64,000 bases of DNA, from positions 1 to 64,000 of the forward strand of contig NZ_JANGEY010000011.1 of assembly GCF_024451105.1 (NCBI RefSeq), given 5' to 3'. Positions 55,163 to 64,000 of this stretch are shown here, piece after piece. The position numbers were made by a program, and so were the translations under genes. The notes beneath the pieces were generated by a model. The model was not told where the DNA came from. It saw only the letters and a list, made by a program, of their open reading frames with translations, and searched no databases. The DNA is from Stutzerimonas stutzeri (GTDB lineage: Bacteria; Pseudomonadota; Gammaproteobacteria; Pseudomonadales; Pseudomonadaceae). Position 1 is the stretch's first letter, and every line of letters begins with the position of its first letter.

Positions 55163-57274
55163 TCAGGCGCGCAGGCGGGCGATGCGGGCGACGCCCTTGA
55201 TGGTGCGCAGGCGCTTGATCACGCGGGCCAGGTGTACCCGGTTGTGCACGCTGACCACCAGCTGGACCACGCTGATGCGGCCGTCGCGCTCGTCCATGCT
55301 GATCTTCTCGATGTTGCCGTCGGCGCTGGCCACCGCGGTGGCCAGCAGGGCGATCAGGCCGCGCTGGTGCTCCAGCTCGACGCGCAGCTCGACGTTGAAC
55401 TCGCCGGTGACGTCCTTGGCCCAGGACAGCGGGATGCACTTGTCCGGATTGTGGCGCAGCTCGCTGATGTTGCGGCAGTTGTCGAGGTGGATGACCATGC
55501 CCTTGCCGGCCGACAGATGGCCGACGATCGGGTCGCCGGGGATCGGCGTGCAGCACTTGGCGTAGCTGATCACCAGACCTTCGGTGCCGCGGATCGCCAG
55601 CGGGCCGTCCTGCTCGGGTGTCTGCTCGCTGGTTTCGGCGGCCAGCAGACGGCGCGCCACCACGTAGGCCATGCGGTTGCCGAGGCCGATGTCCTCGAGC
55701 AGGTCGTCGAGGTGGGCCATCTGGTATTCGGCGAGCGCGGCGGCGACGCGCTCGGCGGCGATCTGCTCCAGGCGGCTGTCGAAGCCGGCCAGCGCCTTGT
55801 TGAGCAGGCGCTCGCCGAGGCTGACCGACTCGGAGCGGCGCTGCTGCTTGAGCGAGTGGCGGATGTGGGTGCGCGCCTTGCCGGTGACCACGAAGTTGAG
55901 CCAGGCCGGGTTGGGCCGCGCGCCGGGGGCGGTGACGATCTCCACCGTCTGGCCGCTCTGCAGCGCCTCGGACAGCGGCGCCAGGCGGCGGTTGATGCGG
56001 CAGGCGATGCAGCTGTTGCCGACGTCGGTGTGCACCGCGTAGGCGAAGTCGACGGCGGTCGAGCCCTTGGGCAGTTCCATGATCCGCCCCTTGGGGGTGA
56101 ACACGTAGACTTCGTCGGGGAACAGGTCGATCTTGACGTTCTCGATGAACTCCAGCGAGTTGCCGGCGCGCTGCTGCAGCTCGAGGATGCCCTTGACCCA
56201 CTGGCGCGCGCGCGCGTGGGTGCCGCGCGGCGACTCGTCGTCGCTGGACTTGTACAGCCAGTGCGCGGCGATGCCGTGGTTGGCCATCTCCTCCATCTCG
56301 CGGGTGCGGATCTGGATCTCGATGGGCACGCCGTGCATGCCGAACAGGGTGGTGTGCAGCGACTGGTAACCGTTGGCCTTGGGGATCGCGATGTAGTCCT
56401 TGAAGCGTCCGGGGAACGGCTTGTACAGGCTGTGCACCGCACCGAGCACCCGGTAGCAGGTGTCGACCTTGTCGACCACGATGCGGAAGGCGTAGACGTC
56501 CATGATCTCGTTGAACGCCCGGCGTTTGCCGCGCATCTTCTGGTAGATGCTGTAGAGGTGTTTCTCGCGGCCCTTGACCTCGCCCGGCAGGCCTTCCTGG
56601 GCCAGGCAGTTGACCAGCGACTCCTGGATCTTGCCGACGATCTCGCGGCGGTTGCCGCGGGCGCGGCGCACCGCCTGCTTGATGCGTTCGGCGCGCATCG
56701 GGTGCATGGCCTTGAAGCCCAGATCCTCGAACTCGGCGAAGGTGTTGTGCATGCCCAAGCGGTTGGCGATCGGCGCGTAGATCTCCAGGGTTTCCTTGGC
56801 GATGCGCCGGCTCTTCTCGTGCGGCATGGCGTCCAGCGTGCGCATGTTGTGCAGGCGGTCGGCCAGCTTGACGAGGATCACGCGGATGTCGCGGGCCATG
56901 GCCATGGCCATCTTCTGGAAGTTTTCGGCCTGCGCCTCGGCCTTGGTCTGGAAGTCCATCTGGGTCAGCTTGCTGACCCCGTCGACCAGTTCGGCGACGG
57001 TCTCGCCGAACTGCGCGCTCAAGGCATCCTTGGGAATGCCGGTGTCCTCGATGACGTCGTGCAGCATGGCGGCCATCAGGCTCTGATGGTCCATGTGCAT
57101 GTCGGCGAGGATGCAGGCCACCGCCAGCGGGTGGGTGACGTAGGCCTCGCCGCTGCGCCGGCGCTGGCCGTCGTGGGCCTGTTCGGCGTAGTAGTAGGCG
57201 CGGCGGACCAGGTTGACCTGGTCCGTCGTGAGGTAGCTGCTGAGCCGGTCGGCGAGGGCGTCTATGCTGGCCAA
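55163..57274 (-). CDS. spoT: Bifunctional (p)ppGpp synthetase/hydrolase SpoT
   Basis: A 703-residue RelA/SpoT homologue. The N-terminal HD hydrolase domain has [14 protein letters not shown] (HD pair) near 66-79. The synthetase domain contains [21 protein letters not shown] and [24 protein letters not shown] (about 390-450) and C-terminal ACT (about 630-700) domains complete it. An intact HD site makes hydrolysis likely. It sets the alarmone level in starvation and lies between rpoZ and ridA. Confidence 0.96.
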   Translation of the reverse strand: MASIDALADRLSSYLTTDQVNLVRRAYYYAEQAHDGQRRRSGEAYVTHPLAVACILADMHMDHQSLMAAMLHDVIEDTGIPKDALSAQFGETVAELVDGVSKLTQMDFQTKAEAQAENFQKMAMAMARDIRVILVKLADRLHNMRTLDAMPHEKSRRIAKETLEIYAPIANRLGMHNTFAEFEDLGFKAMHPMRAERIKQAVRRARGNRREIVGKIQESLVNCLAQEGLPGEVKGREKHLYSIYQKMRGKRRAFNEIMDVYAFRIVVDKVDTCYRVLGAVHSLYKPFPGRFKDYIAIPKANGYQSLHTTLFGMHGVPIEIQIRTREMEEMANHGIAAHWLYKSSDDESPRGTHARARQWVKGILELQQRAGNSLEFIENVKIDLFPDEVYVFTPKGRIMELPKGSTAVDFAYAVHTDVGNSCIACRINRRLAPLSEALQSGQTVEIVTAPGARPNPAWLNFVVTGKARTHIRHSLKQQRRSESVSLGERLLNKALAGFDSRLEQIAAERVAAALAEYQMAHLDDLLEDIGLGNRMAYVVARRLLAAETSEQTPEQDGPLAIRGTEGLVISYAKCCTPIPGDPIVGHLSAGKGMVIHLDNCRNISELRHNPDKCIPLSWAKDVTGEFNVELRVELEHQRGLIALLATAVASADGNIEKISMDERDGRISVVQLVVSVHNRVHLARVIKRLRTIKGVARIARLRA

Positions 57275-57333
57275 GGGCTTACTCCAGGCCGGACCGTGCC
57301 GGCAATTCAGGCGCGCGACGTCGACCCGGCAAT

Positions 57334-57597
57334 TCAGATCTCCTCGCTGCCGTTTTCCTCGAAGGCGGCGAACAGCGGGGTCTCCTCGACGATGTCTTCC
57401 TGCTGGACGACCTCGTGGTCGACCAGGCCTTCGGCGATCTCGCGCAGGGCCACCACGGTCGGCTTGTCGTTCTCCCAGGCCACCTTCGGCTCCTTGCCGC
57501 CGGTCGCCAGCTGGCGGGCGCGCTTGCTGGCGAGCATGACCAGTTCAAAACGGTTATCGACGTTGTCCAGGCAGTCTTCGACGGTGACGCGGGCCAT
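57334..57597 (-). CDS. rpoZ: RNA polymerase omega subunit
   Basis: An 87-residue subunit that helps assemble RNA polymerase and takes part in the ppGpp response. The N-terminal [34 protein letters not shown] is diagnostic. Its acidic C-terminus (about 63-87) is typical of Pseudomonas. It is 59 bases before spoT and 98 bases after gmk on the minus strand. Confidence 0.97.
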   Translation of the reverse strand: MARVTVEDCLDNVDNRFELVMLASKRARQLATGGKEPKVAWENDKPTVVALREIAEGLVDHEVVQQEDIVEETPLFAAFEENGSEEI

Positions 57598-57695
57598 GGT
57601 GTTCCTCGTGATTCAACGGCTGGGCCCGGTGGAGCCGGGCGGATTGGATAGTCTAAAAAATCGCCAATGGTTAGGGAAGTGGCGAATGCGCCGGC

Positions 57696-59199
<1,504 letters not shown>

Positions 59200-59321
59200 G
59201 GGCGGTTCTCGCAGTGGTAGGGGGACGGGCGCCCACGGACGCCGCGAATCGGATGCGCCAGTGTAACCCAGGCGGGCCGGGCGCCCCAATGCGACGGTGG
59301 TTCGTCGGCGCCGCGGCCCTC

Positions 59322-59327
59322 TATAAT
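59322..59327 (+). promoter_or_regulatory. -10 element of the rph promoter
   Basis: A perfect TATAAT lies 42 bases before the rph ATG. The -35 region at about 59299-59304 is GGTTCG, which is weak. The position in the divergent yicC-rph gap (59200-59368) fits rph transcription. Confidence 0.5.
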
Positions 59328-59368
59328 GGTCCGCACTTCATTCTCTCCCGACTCGACAGGACCCGCCG

Positions 59369-60088
59369 ATGAACCGTCCCAGTGGCCGCGCCGCCGACCA
59401 GATGCGCCCGATCCGTATCACCCGCCACTACACCAAGCACGCCGAGGGGTCGGTGCTGGTCGAGTTCGGCGACACCAAGGTGATCTGCACGGTGAGCGCC
59501 GAGGCCGGCGTGCCGCGCTTCCTCAAGGGGCAGGGCCAGGGCTGGCTGACCGCCGAGTACGGCATGCTGCCGCGCGCCACCGGTTCGCGTACCGCGCGCG
59601 AGGCGGCGCGCGGCAAGCAGGGCGGGCGCACCCTGGAGATCCAGCGGCTGATCGGTCGCTCGCTGCGCGCCGCGCTGGACCTGTCCAAGCTGGGCGAGAC
59701 CACCCTGTACGTCGACTGCGACGTCATCCAGGCCGACGGCGGCACCCGCACGGCCTCGATCACCGGCGCCACCGTGGCGCTGATCGACGCGCTGGCCGCA
59801 CTGAAGAAGCGCGGCGCGCTGAAGCAGAACCCGCTCAGGCAACTGGTCGCGGCGGTGTCGGTGGGCATCTACCAGGGCCAGCCGGTGCTCGACCTCGACT
59901 ACCTGGAGGATTCGGCCGCCGGCACCGACCTCAACGTGGTGATGACCGATGCCGGCGGCTTCATCGAGGTGCAGGGCACCGCCGAGGGCACGCCGTTCCA
60001 GCCCGAGGAGCTCAACGCCATGCTGGTCCTGGCGCGCAAGGGCATCGAGGAGCTGTTCGAGCTGCAGCGCGCCGCGCTGGACAACTGA
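59369..60088 (+). CDS. rph: Ribonuclease PH
   Basis: A 239-residue phosphorolytic exoribonuclease that trims tRNA 3' ends. Diagnostic segments are [16 protein letters not shown], the [17 protein letters not shown] motif, and [37 protein letters not shown] carries the catalytic Asp. The C-terminus is full length, unlike the truncated form in some E. coli K-12 strains. A DUF4870 gene follows after 32 bases. Confidence 0.97.
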   Translation: MNRPSGRAADQMRPIRITRHYTKHAEGSVLVEFGDTKVICTVSAEAGVPRFLKGQGQGWLTAEYGMLPRATGSRTAREAARGKQGGRTLEIQRLIGRSLRAALDLSKLGETTLYVDCDVIQADGGTRTASITGATVALIDALAALKKRGALKQNPLRQLVAAVSVGIYQGQPVLDLDYLEDSAAGTDLNVVMTDAGGFIEVQGTAEGTPFQPEELNAMLVLARKGIEELFELQRAALDN

Positions 60089-60120
60089 AGGCGTCCGGCC
60101 GGGCGCGAGGGGGAGTAGCG

Positions 60121-60489
60121 ATGAGCGACGAGCGGCTGCCGGGGTCGCCCGGCCCGGATGCCGAGGCGCGCAAGTGGGCGATGTTCTGCCACTACGCGGC
60201 TTTCGCCTGGGTGCTGGCGCCGATGATCGGCAACGTCATCGGCCCGCTGGTGGTCTGGCAGCTCAAGCGCGAGAGCGATCCCTACGTCGACAGCCAGGGG
60301 CGCGAGGCGTTGAACTTCCAGATCACCGTGAGTCTGGCGCTGCTGGCCTGCGCGGCGCTGGCCTGGATCGCCTTTCCGCTGGCGACGCTGGTCAGCGTGG
60401 GCGCCCTGGTGCTGACCGTGATCGGCGGCATCCGCGCCAACGAGGGGCGGCCCTGGCGCTATCCGTTCTGCATCCGCTTCCTCAGGTAG
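60121..60489 (+). CDS. DUF4870 (Tic20-like) membrane protein
   Basis: A 122-residue protein with three predicted helices (about 22-45, 70-88, 93-110). The DUF4870 signature KWAMFCHYAAFAWVLAP and the later VDSQGREALNFQITVSLA are clear. Function is unknown. The ATG at 60121 has GGGGGAG upstream. It forms a two-gene unit with rph, as in other Pseudomonas, and ends before a bidirectional terminator. Confidence 0.9.
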   Translation: MSDERLPGSPGPDAEARKWAMFCHYAAFAWVLAPMIGNVIGPLVVWQLKRESDPYVDSQGREALNFQITVSLALLACAALAWIAFPLATLVSVGALVLTVIGGIRANEGRPWRYPFCIRFLR

Positions 60490-60497
60490 CGGAGACG

Positions 60498-60524
60498 AAA
60501 AAGCCGACGGGGCGTCGGCTTTTT
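60498..60524. terminator. Bidirectional rho-independent terminator
   Basis: AAAAAGCCGACG and CGTCGGCTTTTT form a perfect 12-bp stem with a GGG loop. T-runs flank the stem on both strands, so it terminates both the DUF4870 transcript and the crc transcript. Confidence 0.92.
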
Positions 60525-60534
60525 CGGCGGCGGC

Positions 60535-61314
60535 TCAGACGCTCAGCGTCCAGTCGTAGTCGACCACCAGCGGCGCGTGCTGCGAGAAGCGCGGCTGGCG
60601 CGGCAACTGGGCGCCGCGCACGCAGCGGCGCAGGCCGGGGGTGAGCAGCTGGTAGTCGAAGCGGAAGCCGAGGTTGAGCAGCTGTGCCTGCTCGGTGTCC
60701 GGCCACCAGCTGTACTGTTCGCCCTCGCGGCTGACTTCGCGCAGCGCGTCGACGTAGCCGAGGTTGCCGAGCACCTCGTCCATCCACGCGCGCTCCGGGG
60801 CGAGGAAGCCCGGCGCCTGCTGGCAGTCGCGCCAGTTCTTCACGTCCAGCTTCTGGTGCGCCACGTACAGCGAGCTGCAGTAGATGTACTCGCGACGCTT
60901 GCGGCGCTGCTTGTTCAGGTAGCTGGTGAAGTCGTCCATGAACTTGAACTTGGCGTTCAGGTCGGTATCGCCCTTCTGCCCGCTGGGCATCAGCAGGCTG
61001 GCGATGCTGACCTTGTCGAAGTCGGCCTGCAGGTAGCGCCCGTAGCGGTCGGCCTGCTCGAAGCCCAGGCCGAAGATGATGGCCTTGGGCTGCAGGCGCG
61101 AGTAGATGGCGACGCCGCCCTGGCTGGGCACCTCCGCGTCGGCGGCGTACATGGTGTAGCCGTCGAGCTGCCAGGTCGGGTCCTCCATGTCGTAGCACGA
61201 GGCGCGGGTGTCCTGCAGGCAGACGACGTCGGCGTTCTGGCTCTGCAGCCAACCGAGCAGGCCGTGCTCGACCGCCGCCTGCATACCGTTCACGTTGACA
61301 CTGACAATCCGCAT
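60535..61314 (-). CDS. crc: Catabolite repression control protein Crc
   Basis: A 259-residue protein of the exonuclease III/endonuclease-phosphatase fold that acts with Hfq to repress translation of catabolic mRNAs. The start MRIVSVNVNGMQAAVEHG and the segments VCLQDTRAS, ADRYGRYLQADFDKVSIA, RRKRREYIYC and the end RQPRFSQHAPLVVDYDW match Pseudomonas Crc. As in other Crc proteins some exonuclease III catalytic residues are replaced. The ATG at 61314 is clear. It diverges from pyrE. Confidence 0.95.
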   Translation of the reverse strand: MRIVSVNVNGMQAAVEHGLLGWLQSQNADVVCLQDTRASCYDMEDPTWQLDGYTMYAADAEVPSQGGVAIYSRLQPKAIIFGLGFEQADRYGRYLQADFDKVSIASLLMPSGQKGDTDLNAKFKFMDDFTSYLNKQRRKRREYIYCSSLYVAHQKLDVKNWRDCQQAPGFLAPERAWMDEVLGNLGYVDALREVSREGEQYSWWPDTEQAQLLNLGFRFDYQLLTPGLRRCVRGAQLPRQPRFSQHAPLVVDYDWTLSV

Positions 61315-61340
61315 AAATGGCCCCTGAAAAAACCAGTGTG

Positions 61341-61347
61341 TATGATA
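61341..61347. promoter_or_regulatory. Shared -10-like element between crc and pyrE
   Basis: TATGATA reads as TATGAT on the plus strand and TATCAT on the minus strand. It lies 44 bases before pyrE and 27 before crc, so it could serve as -10 for either. No clear -35 accompanies it. Confidence 0.3.
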
Positions 61348-61384
61348 CCCGACTTTCATGTTTTTTGGCGGGATCGGGCATCTC

Positions 61385-62026
61385 ATGCAGGCATATCAAC
61401 GCGAATTCATCCGCTTCGCCATCGAGCGCGGCGTGCTGCGCTTCGGCGAGTTCACCCTCAAGTCCGGGCGCACCAGCCCCTACTTCTTCAACGCCGGGCT
61501 GTTCAACAGCGGCCTGGCCCTGGCGCAGCTGGGGCGCTTCTACGCCGAGGCGGTGCAGGCCAGCGGCATCGACTTCGACGTGCTGTTCGGCCCGGCCTAC
61601 AAGGGCATCCCGCTGGCCAGCGCCACCGCCATCGCTCTCGCCGAGCGGCACGGCCGCGACCTGCCCTGGTGCTTCAACCGCAAGGAGGCCAAGGATCACG
61701 GCGAGGGCGGCACCCTGGTCGGTGCTCCGCTGGTCGGAAAGGCGTTGATCGTCGACGACGTGATCACCGCCGGCACCGCGATCCGCGAGGTGATGCAGAT
61801 CATCCAGGCGCAGGGCGCAGCGGCCGCCGGGGTGCTGATTGCGCTCAACCGCGAGGAGCGCGGCCAGGGCGAACTGTCGGCGATCCAGGAAGTCGAGCGC
61901 GACTTTGGTATACCGGTGGTGAGCATTGTCTCGCTGAGCCAAGTGCTGGATTATTTGGCGCAGGATGAACAGCTCCGCCAGCACCTGCCGGCGGTGGAAG
62001 CGTACCGCGCGCAATACGGAATCTGA
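61385..62026 (+). CDS. pyrE: Orotate phosphoribosyltransferase
   Basis: A 213-residue pyrimidine-biosynthesis enzyme making orotidine 5'-phosphate. The PRPP motif is [14 protein letters not shown] (about 118-131). The N-terminal [25 protein letters not shown] and the flexible loop [13 protein letters not shown] are conserved. The ATG at 61385 gives the exact Pseudomonas length. It is followed by an unrelated AT-rich leader region rather than the usual neighbour. Confidence 0.97.
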   Translation: MQAYQREFIRFAIERGVLRFGEFTLKSGRTSPYFFNAGLFNSGLALAQLGRFYAEAVQASGIDFDVLFGPAYKGIPLASATAIALAERHGRDLPWCFNRKEAKDHGEGGTLVGAPLVGKALIVDDVITAGTAIREVMQIIQAQGAAAAGVLIALNREERGQGELSAIQEVERDFGIPVVSIVSLSQVLDYLAQDEQLRQHLPAVEAYRAQYGI

Positions 62027-62036
62027 CCGGAATATA

Positions 62037-62076
62037 AAGTTTCAGGCCACAAAACAACTATTAGAAACTTATTTTT
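62037..62076 (+). terminator. Possible weak terminator after pyrE
   Basis: AAGTTTC (62037-62043) and GAAACTT (62064-62070) form a 7-bp stem with a 20-nt loop, followed by ATTTTT. It lies 11 bases after the pyrE stop. The long loop makes it weak. Confidence 0.4.
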
Positions 62077-62107
62077 GGATTGGCAAACCAGTTCAAGGCC
62101 TGCCAGG

Positions 62108-62129
62108 CGGCCATGCGCAGACATGGCCG
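62108..62129 (+). promoter_or_regulatory. Hairpin in the leader of the DUF3360 gene
   Basis: CGGCCATG (62108-62115) and CATGGCCG (62122-62129) form a perfect 8-bp stem with a 6-nt loop, about 90 bases before the ATG at 62219. No T-run follows. It could be part of an mRNA leader control element or a regulator site; it matches no riboswitch I know. Confidence 0.35.
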
Positions 62130-62218
62130 TCGCAATCACAAGAATAAGAAAGATTAGTCGGAGCGGACTGGCGGTGGCCGGCCCGCGTCTCTAACCTTTT
62201 CAAACAATAGTTGAATAT

Positions 62219-63694
62219 ATGGCTGACAATAATCAGAAGAGTTATCGCGATCTGCATAAGCCAAGAAGAGAGTTCGGGTCGCGCGAAGAATATCTCGAGC
62301 ACGAACTGACGATCATGGCGCCGCGCCGCTGGGGCATCAACCTGCCGCTGCGCGACTACCGCTTCGAGCTGGAAGACTGGGTGCCGGCGATGGCCGCCAC
62401 CATCGGCAAGATCGTCATGGTGGCCGCCGTGGTGGCCGCCTTCGCCGGTCCGCTGGGGCTGTCCAACGAGTTCGTCATCGAGAACGTCCGTTTCGAGATG
62501 CTGATCGCCGCACTGCTGTTCGTGGTGCTGTTCTCCGGCGTGCTCAACCCCAACGCCAACCTGGCCGGTACCCATGGCCCGCTGATCCCGCTGATCCCGC
62601 TGATCGTCGCCTCCGGCGGCCATCCGATGGCGCTGGGCATCATGGTCGGCGTGCTCGGCTTCGTCCTCGGCATCGCCAAGGGCGGCAGCCTGCTGGCGCG
62701 GCTGACCAGCGACGGGGTGTGCGGTGGTCTGCTGCTGTATCTGGGCTTCATCGGCATCACCTCGCAGATCAAGAAGCTGTTCGGCTGGGCCGACGGTTTC
62801 GACATGGGCTATATCGCCTTCGTGATCGTCTTCGCCACCATTGTCATGTATGCCTATCTCGAGCATATCCGCATGCGCTGGCTGGCCATTCCGCTGGGCT
62901 CGGCGATGGCCGCGATCATCGCCTTCGCCATGGGCGCACCCTTCGAGTTCACCACCGAGCCGGGCGTTCCCAATCTGAATCCGGCCTACTGGTGGGGCGA
63001 GGATACCGGCTGGCAACTGGGCCTGCCGGAACTGCACCACTTCATCGCCGTGGCGCCCTTCGCGGTACTGGCGGTGGCCATGTGGTCGCCGGATTTCCTC
63101 GGCCATCGGATCTTCCAGGAGCTGAACTATCCGCCCAAGGCCAAGAAGGTGCTGATGAACATCGACGACACCATGTGCATCGCCGCGGCGCGCCAGGTGG
63201 TCGGCACCTCGCTGGGCGGCGGCAACCTCGCCTCGTCCTGGGGCACCTACATGGTGCCGGCCTCCATCGCCAAGCGACCGATCCCGGCCGGTGCGATGCT
63301 CACCGGCCTGCTCTGCGTGGTCGCCGCGCTGTGGGGCTACCCGATGGACCTGGCGATCTGGCCGCCGGTGCTCAGCGTGGCGCTGATGGTCGGCGTGTTC
63401 CTGCCGCTGCTCGAGGCCGGCATGCAGATGACCCGCGAGGGCAAGACCTCGCAGTCGGCGGCCATCGTGATCTTCTCTTCCTCGCTGGTGAATCCGGTGT
63501 TCGGCTGGTCGCTGACCATGTTGCTGGACAACCTCGGCATCATCGGCGACAAGGAGCGCGGTCGCGGTCTGAGCCACATCGATCGCTGGGTGATCCCGGG
63601 CGTGGTGTTCCTGCTGCTCTGCGGCGTGATGGCGGCGATCGGCATGTTCCCGGGCATCCCGGCGCTGCTGGAGTCCTTCCGCAGCATCGGCTGA
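62219..63694 (+). CDS. DUF3360-family multi-pass membrane protein (putative transporter)
   Basis: A 491-residue protein with roughly eleven to twelve hydrophobic segments after a soluble N-terminus (1-50). It resembles the DUF3360 family I know from Vibrio- and Halomonas-type bacteria. Family stretches are MAATIGKIVMVAAVVAAFAG, LNPNANLAGTHGPLIPLIPL, MNIDDTMCIAAARQVVG and ASSWGTYMVPASIAKRPIPA. The fold looks SulP/xanthine-permease-like but the substrate is unknown. The start lacks a Shine-Dalgarno (TTGAATAT before ATG), yet the N-terminus agrees with the family. GC is lower than in neighbours and it sits where the Pseudomonas pyrE neighbour would be, suggesting transfer. Confidence 0.85.
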   Translation: MADNNQKSYRDLHKPRREFGSREEYLEHELTIMAPRRWGINLPLRDYRFELEDWVPAMAATIGKIVMVAAVVAAFAGPLGLSNEFVIENVRFEMLIAALLFVVLFSGVLNPNANLAGTHGPLIPLIPLIVASGGHPMALGIMVGVLGFVLGIAKGGSLLARLTSDGVCGGLLLYLGFIGITSQIKKLFGWADGFDMGYIAFVIVFATIVMYAYLEHIRMRWLAIPLGSAMAAIIAFAMGAPFEFTTEPGVPNLNPAYWWGEDTGWQLGLPELHHFIAVAPFAVLAVAMWSPDFLGHRIFQELNYPPKAKKVLMNIDDTMCIAAARQVVGTSLGGGNLASSWGTYMVPASIAKRPIPAGAMLTGLLCVVAALWGYPMDLAIWPPVLSVALMVGVFLPLLEAGMQMTREGKTSQSAAIVIFSSSLVNPVFGWSLTMLLDNLGIIGDKERGRGLSHIDRWVIPGVVFLLLCGVMAAIGMFPGIPALLESFRSIG

Positions 63695-63708
63695 TCGCGC
63701 CGGCGGAT

Positions 63709-63740
63709 CGCGACAGGGGAGCTTCGGCTCCCCTGTCGCG
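63709..63740 (+). terminator. Terminator of the DUF3360 gene
   Basis: CGCGACAGGGGAGC and GCTCCCCTGTCGCG form a perfect 14-bp stem with a stable TTCG loop, 15 bases after the stop at 63694 and followed by TTTGG. This is a canonical hairpin apart from a short T-run. Confidence 0.8.
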
Positions 63741-63778
63741 TTTGGCGCAGCGGTTCACGCGCGGTTTGCCCAGCAGTT

Positions 63779-63808
63779 TTGTGGCGCGCAGGGCTGCGCG
63801 GTTATCCT
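63779..63808 (+). promoter_or_regulatory. Possible promoter of the last gene
   Basis: TTGTGG (63779-63784) and TATCCT (63803-63808) are 18 bp apart, about 107 bases before the ATG at 63915. It is the only promoter-like match in the 63741-63914 gap, which holds no other gene. Confidence 0.3.
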
Positions 63809-63914
63809 GTAGGGCGAGTAAGGGAATTATCCGGCAGGCGGCGGGAGGCCGAACGACGATCACGGCTTCCGGCCACGGCCGGCCGGGGCAGGCGAACGAG
63901 GTGAGGGCGAGCGG

Positions 63915-64000
63915 ATGCGGATTGGGTGCGGGGTGGCGCTGCTGCTGGGGCTGCTGGTCGCGACGGCGGCGCAGGCCGAGCTGTATCGCTACGTGAACAG
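63915..64000 (+). CDS. DUF4124 protein, 5' end only (cut by window)
   Basis: Twenty-eight codons are visible. The start MRIGCGVALLLGLLVATAAQAE is a signal peptide (about 1-21) and the next residues LYRYVN begin the DUF4124 pattern, as in the M23-like protein at 40556. In other Pseudomonas a DUF4124 gene lies near pyrE-crc. Everything after residue 28 is outside the window. Confidence 0.65.
   Translation, partial: MRIGCGVALLLGLLVATAAQAELYRYVN

Overview
The window is about 70% GC and reads as a Pseudomonas-type gammaproteobacterial chromosome (family Pseudomonadaceae). The evidence is a set of gene blocks whose content and order match those I know from Pseudomonas: a caa3 cytochrome oxidase cluster, the spu/agu polyamine cluster, pst-phoU-phoRB-ubi, and hupA-recG-oxyR, spoT-rpoZ-gmk-yicC-rph and crc-pyrE. 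I cannot name the species. Coding density is high and no tRNA, CRISPR array, insertion sequence or prophage was seen.

Layout. 1-200: the 3' end of a 5S rRNA gene and its terminator, so the window starts at the end of an rRNA operon. 219-6303: hexose-6-phosphate mutarotase, a four-gene HlyD/ABC (MacAB-like) exporter and a beta-carbonic anhydrase. 6341-15625: an unknown conserved protein, then coxB-coxA-ctaG-coxC-SURF1-(SCO-like protein)-ctaA-cyoE-sco, which supplies the oxidase subunits, heme A synthesis and copper delivery. 15714-28582: spuABCDEFGH on the minus strand, diverging from spuI, aguB and aguA; together they import putrescine/spermidine and degrade agmatine and polyamines through carbamoylputrescine and gamma-glutamyl intermediates. 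28579-29411: a short lower-GC accessory patch with a tiny membrane protein and an XRE-HTH/2TM regulator. 29664-33356: a TRAP transporter (two membrane subunits divergent from the binding protein) and a hotdog thioesterase.

33461-43647: the phosphate regulon (pstS, pstCAB, phoU, an M23-like protein, phoR, phoB) with three recognisable Pho-box arrays. 43789-47170: a small secreted repeat protein, ubiA, a PAS-PAS-GGDEF protein and ubiC; the GGDEF gene separates the two ubiquinone genes. 47452-54692: HU, an SCP2-like protein, recG-oxyR, exbB-exbD-tonB and an SDR-like protein. 54711-62026: ridA-spoT-rpoZ-gmk-yicC on the minus strand, diverging from rph and a DUF4870 protein, then crc diverging from pyrE. 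62219-64000: a DUF3360-type membrane protein behind an AT-rich structured leader, and the start of a DUF4124 protein cut by the window edge.

The most interesting points are: a degenerate SCO-like CxxxC protein hidden in the cox operon; the HTH-2TM/small membrane protein patch; the GGDEF protein with a LOV-like but cysteine-less PAS domain between ubiA and ubiC; the DUF3360 gene with its unusual leader; repeat structures replacing the usual aguR position; and the Pho-box array between phoB and a divergent secreted protein. Functions come from motif reading and recalled family knowledge; no database search was run.
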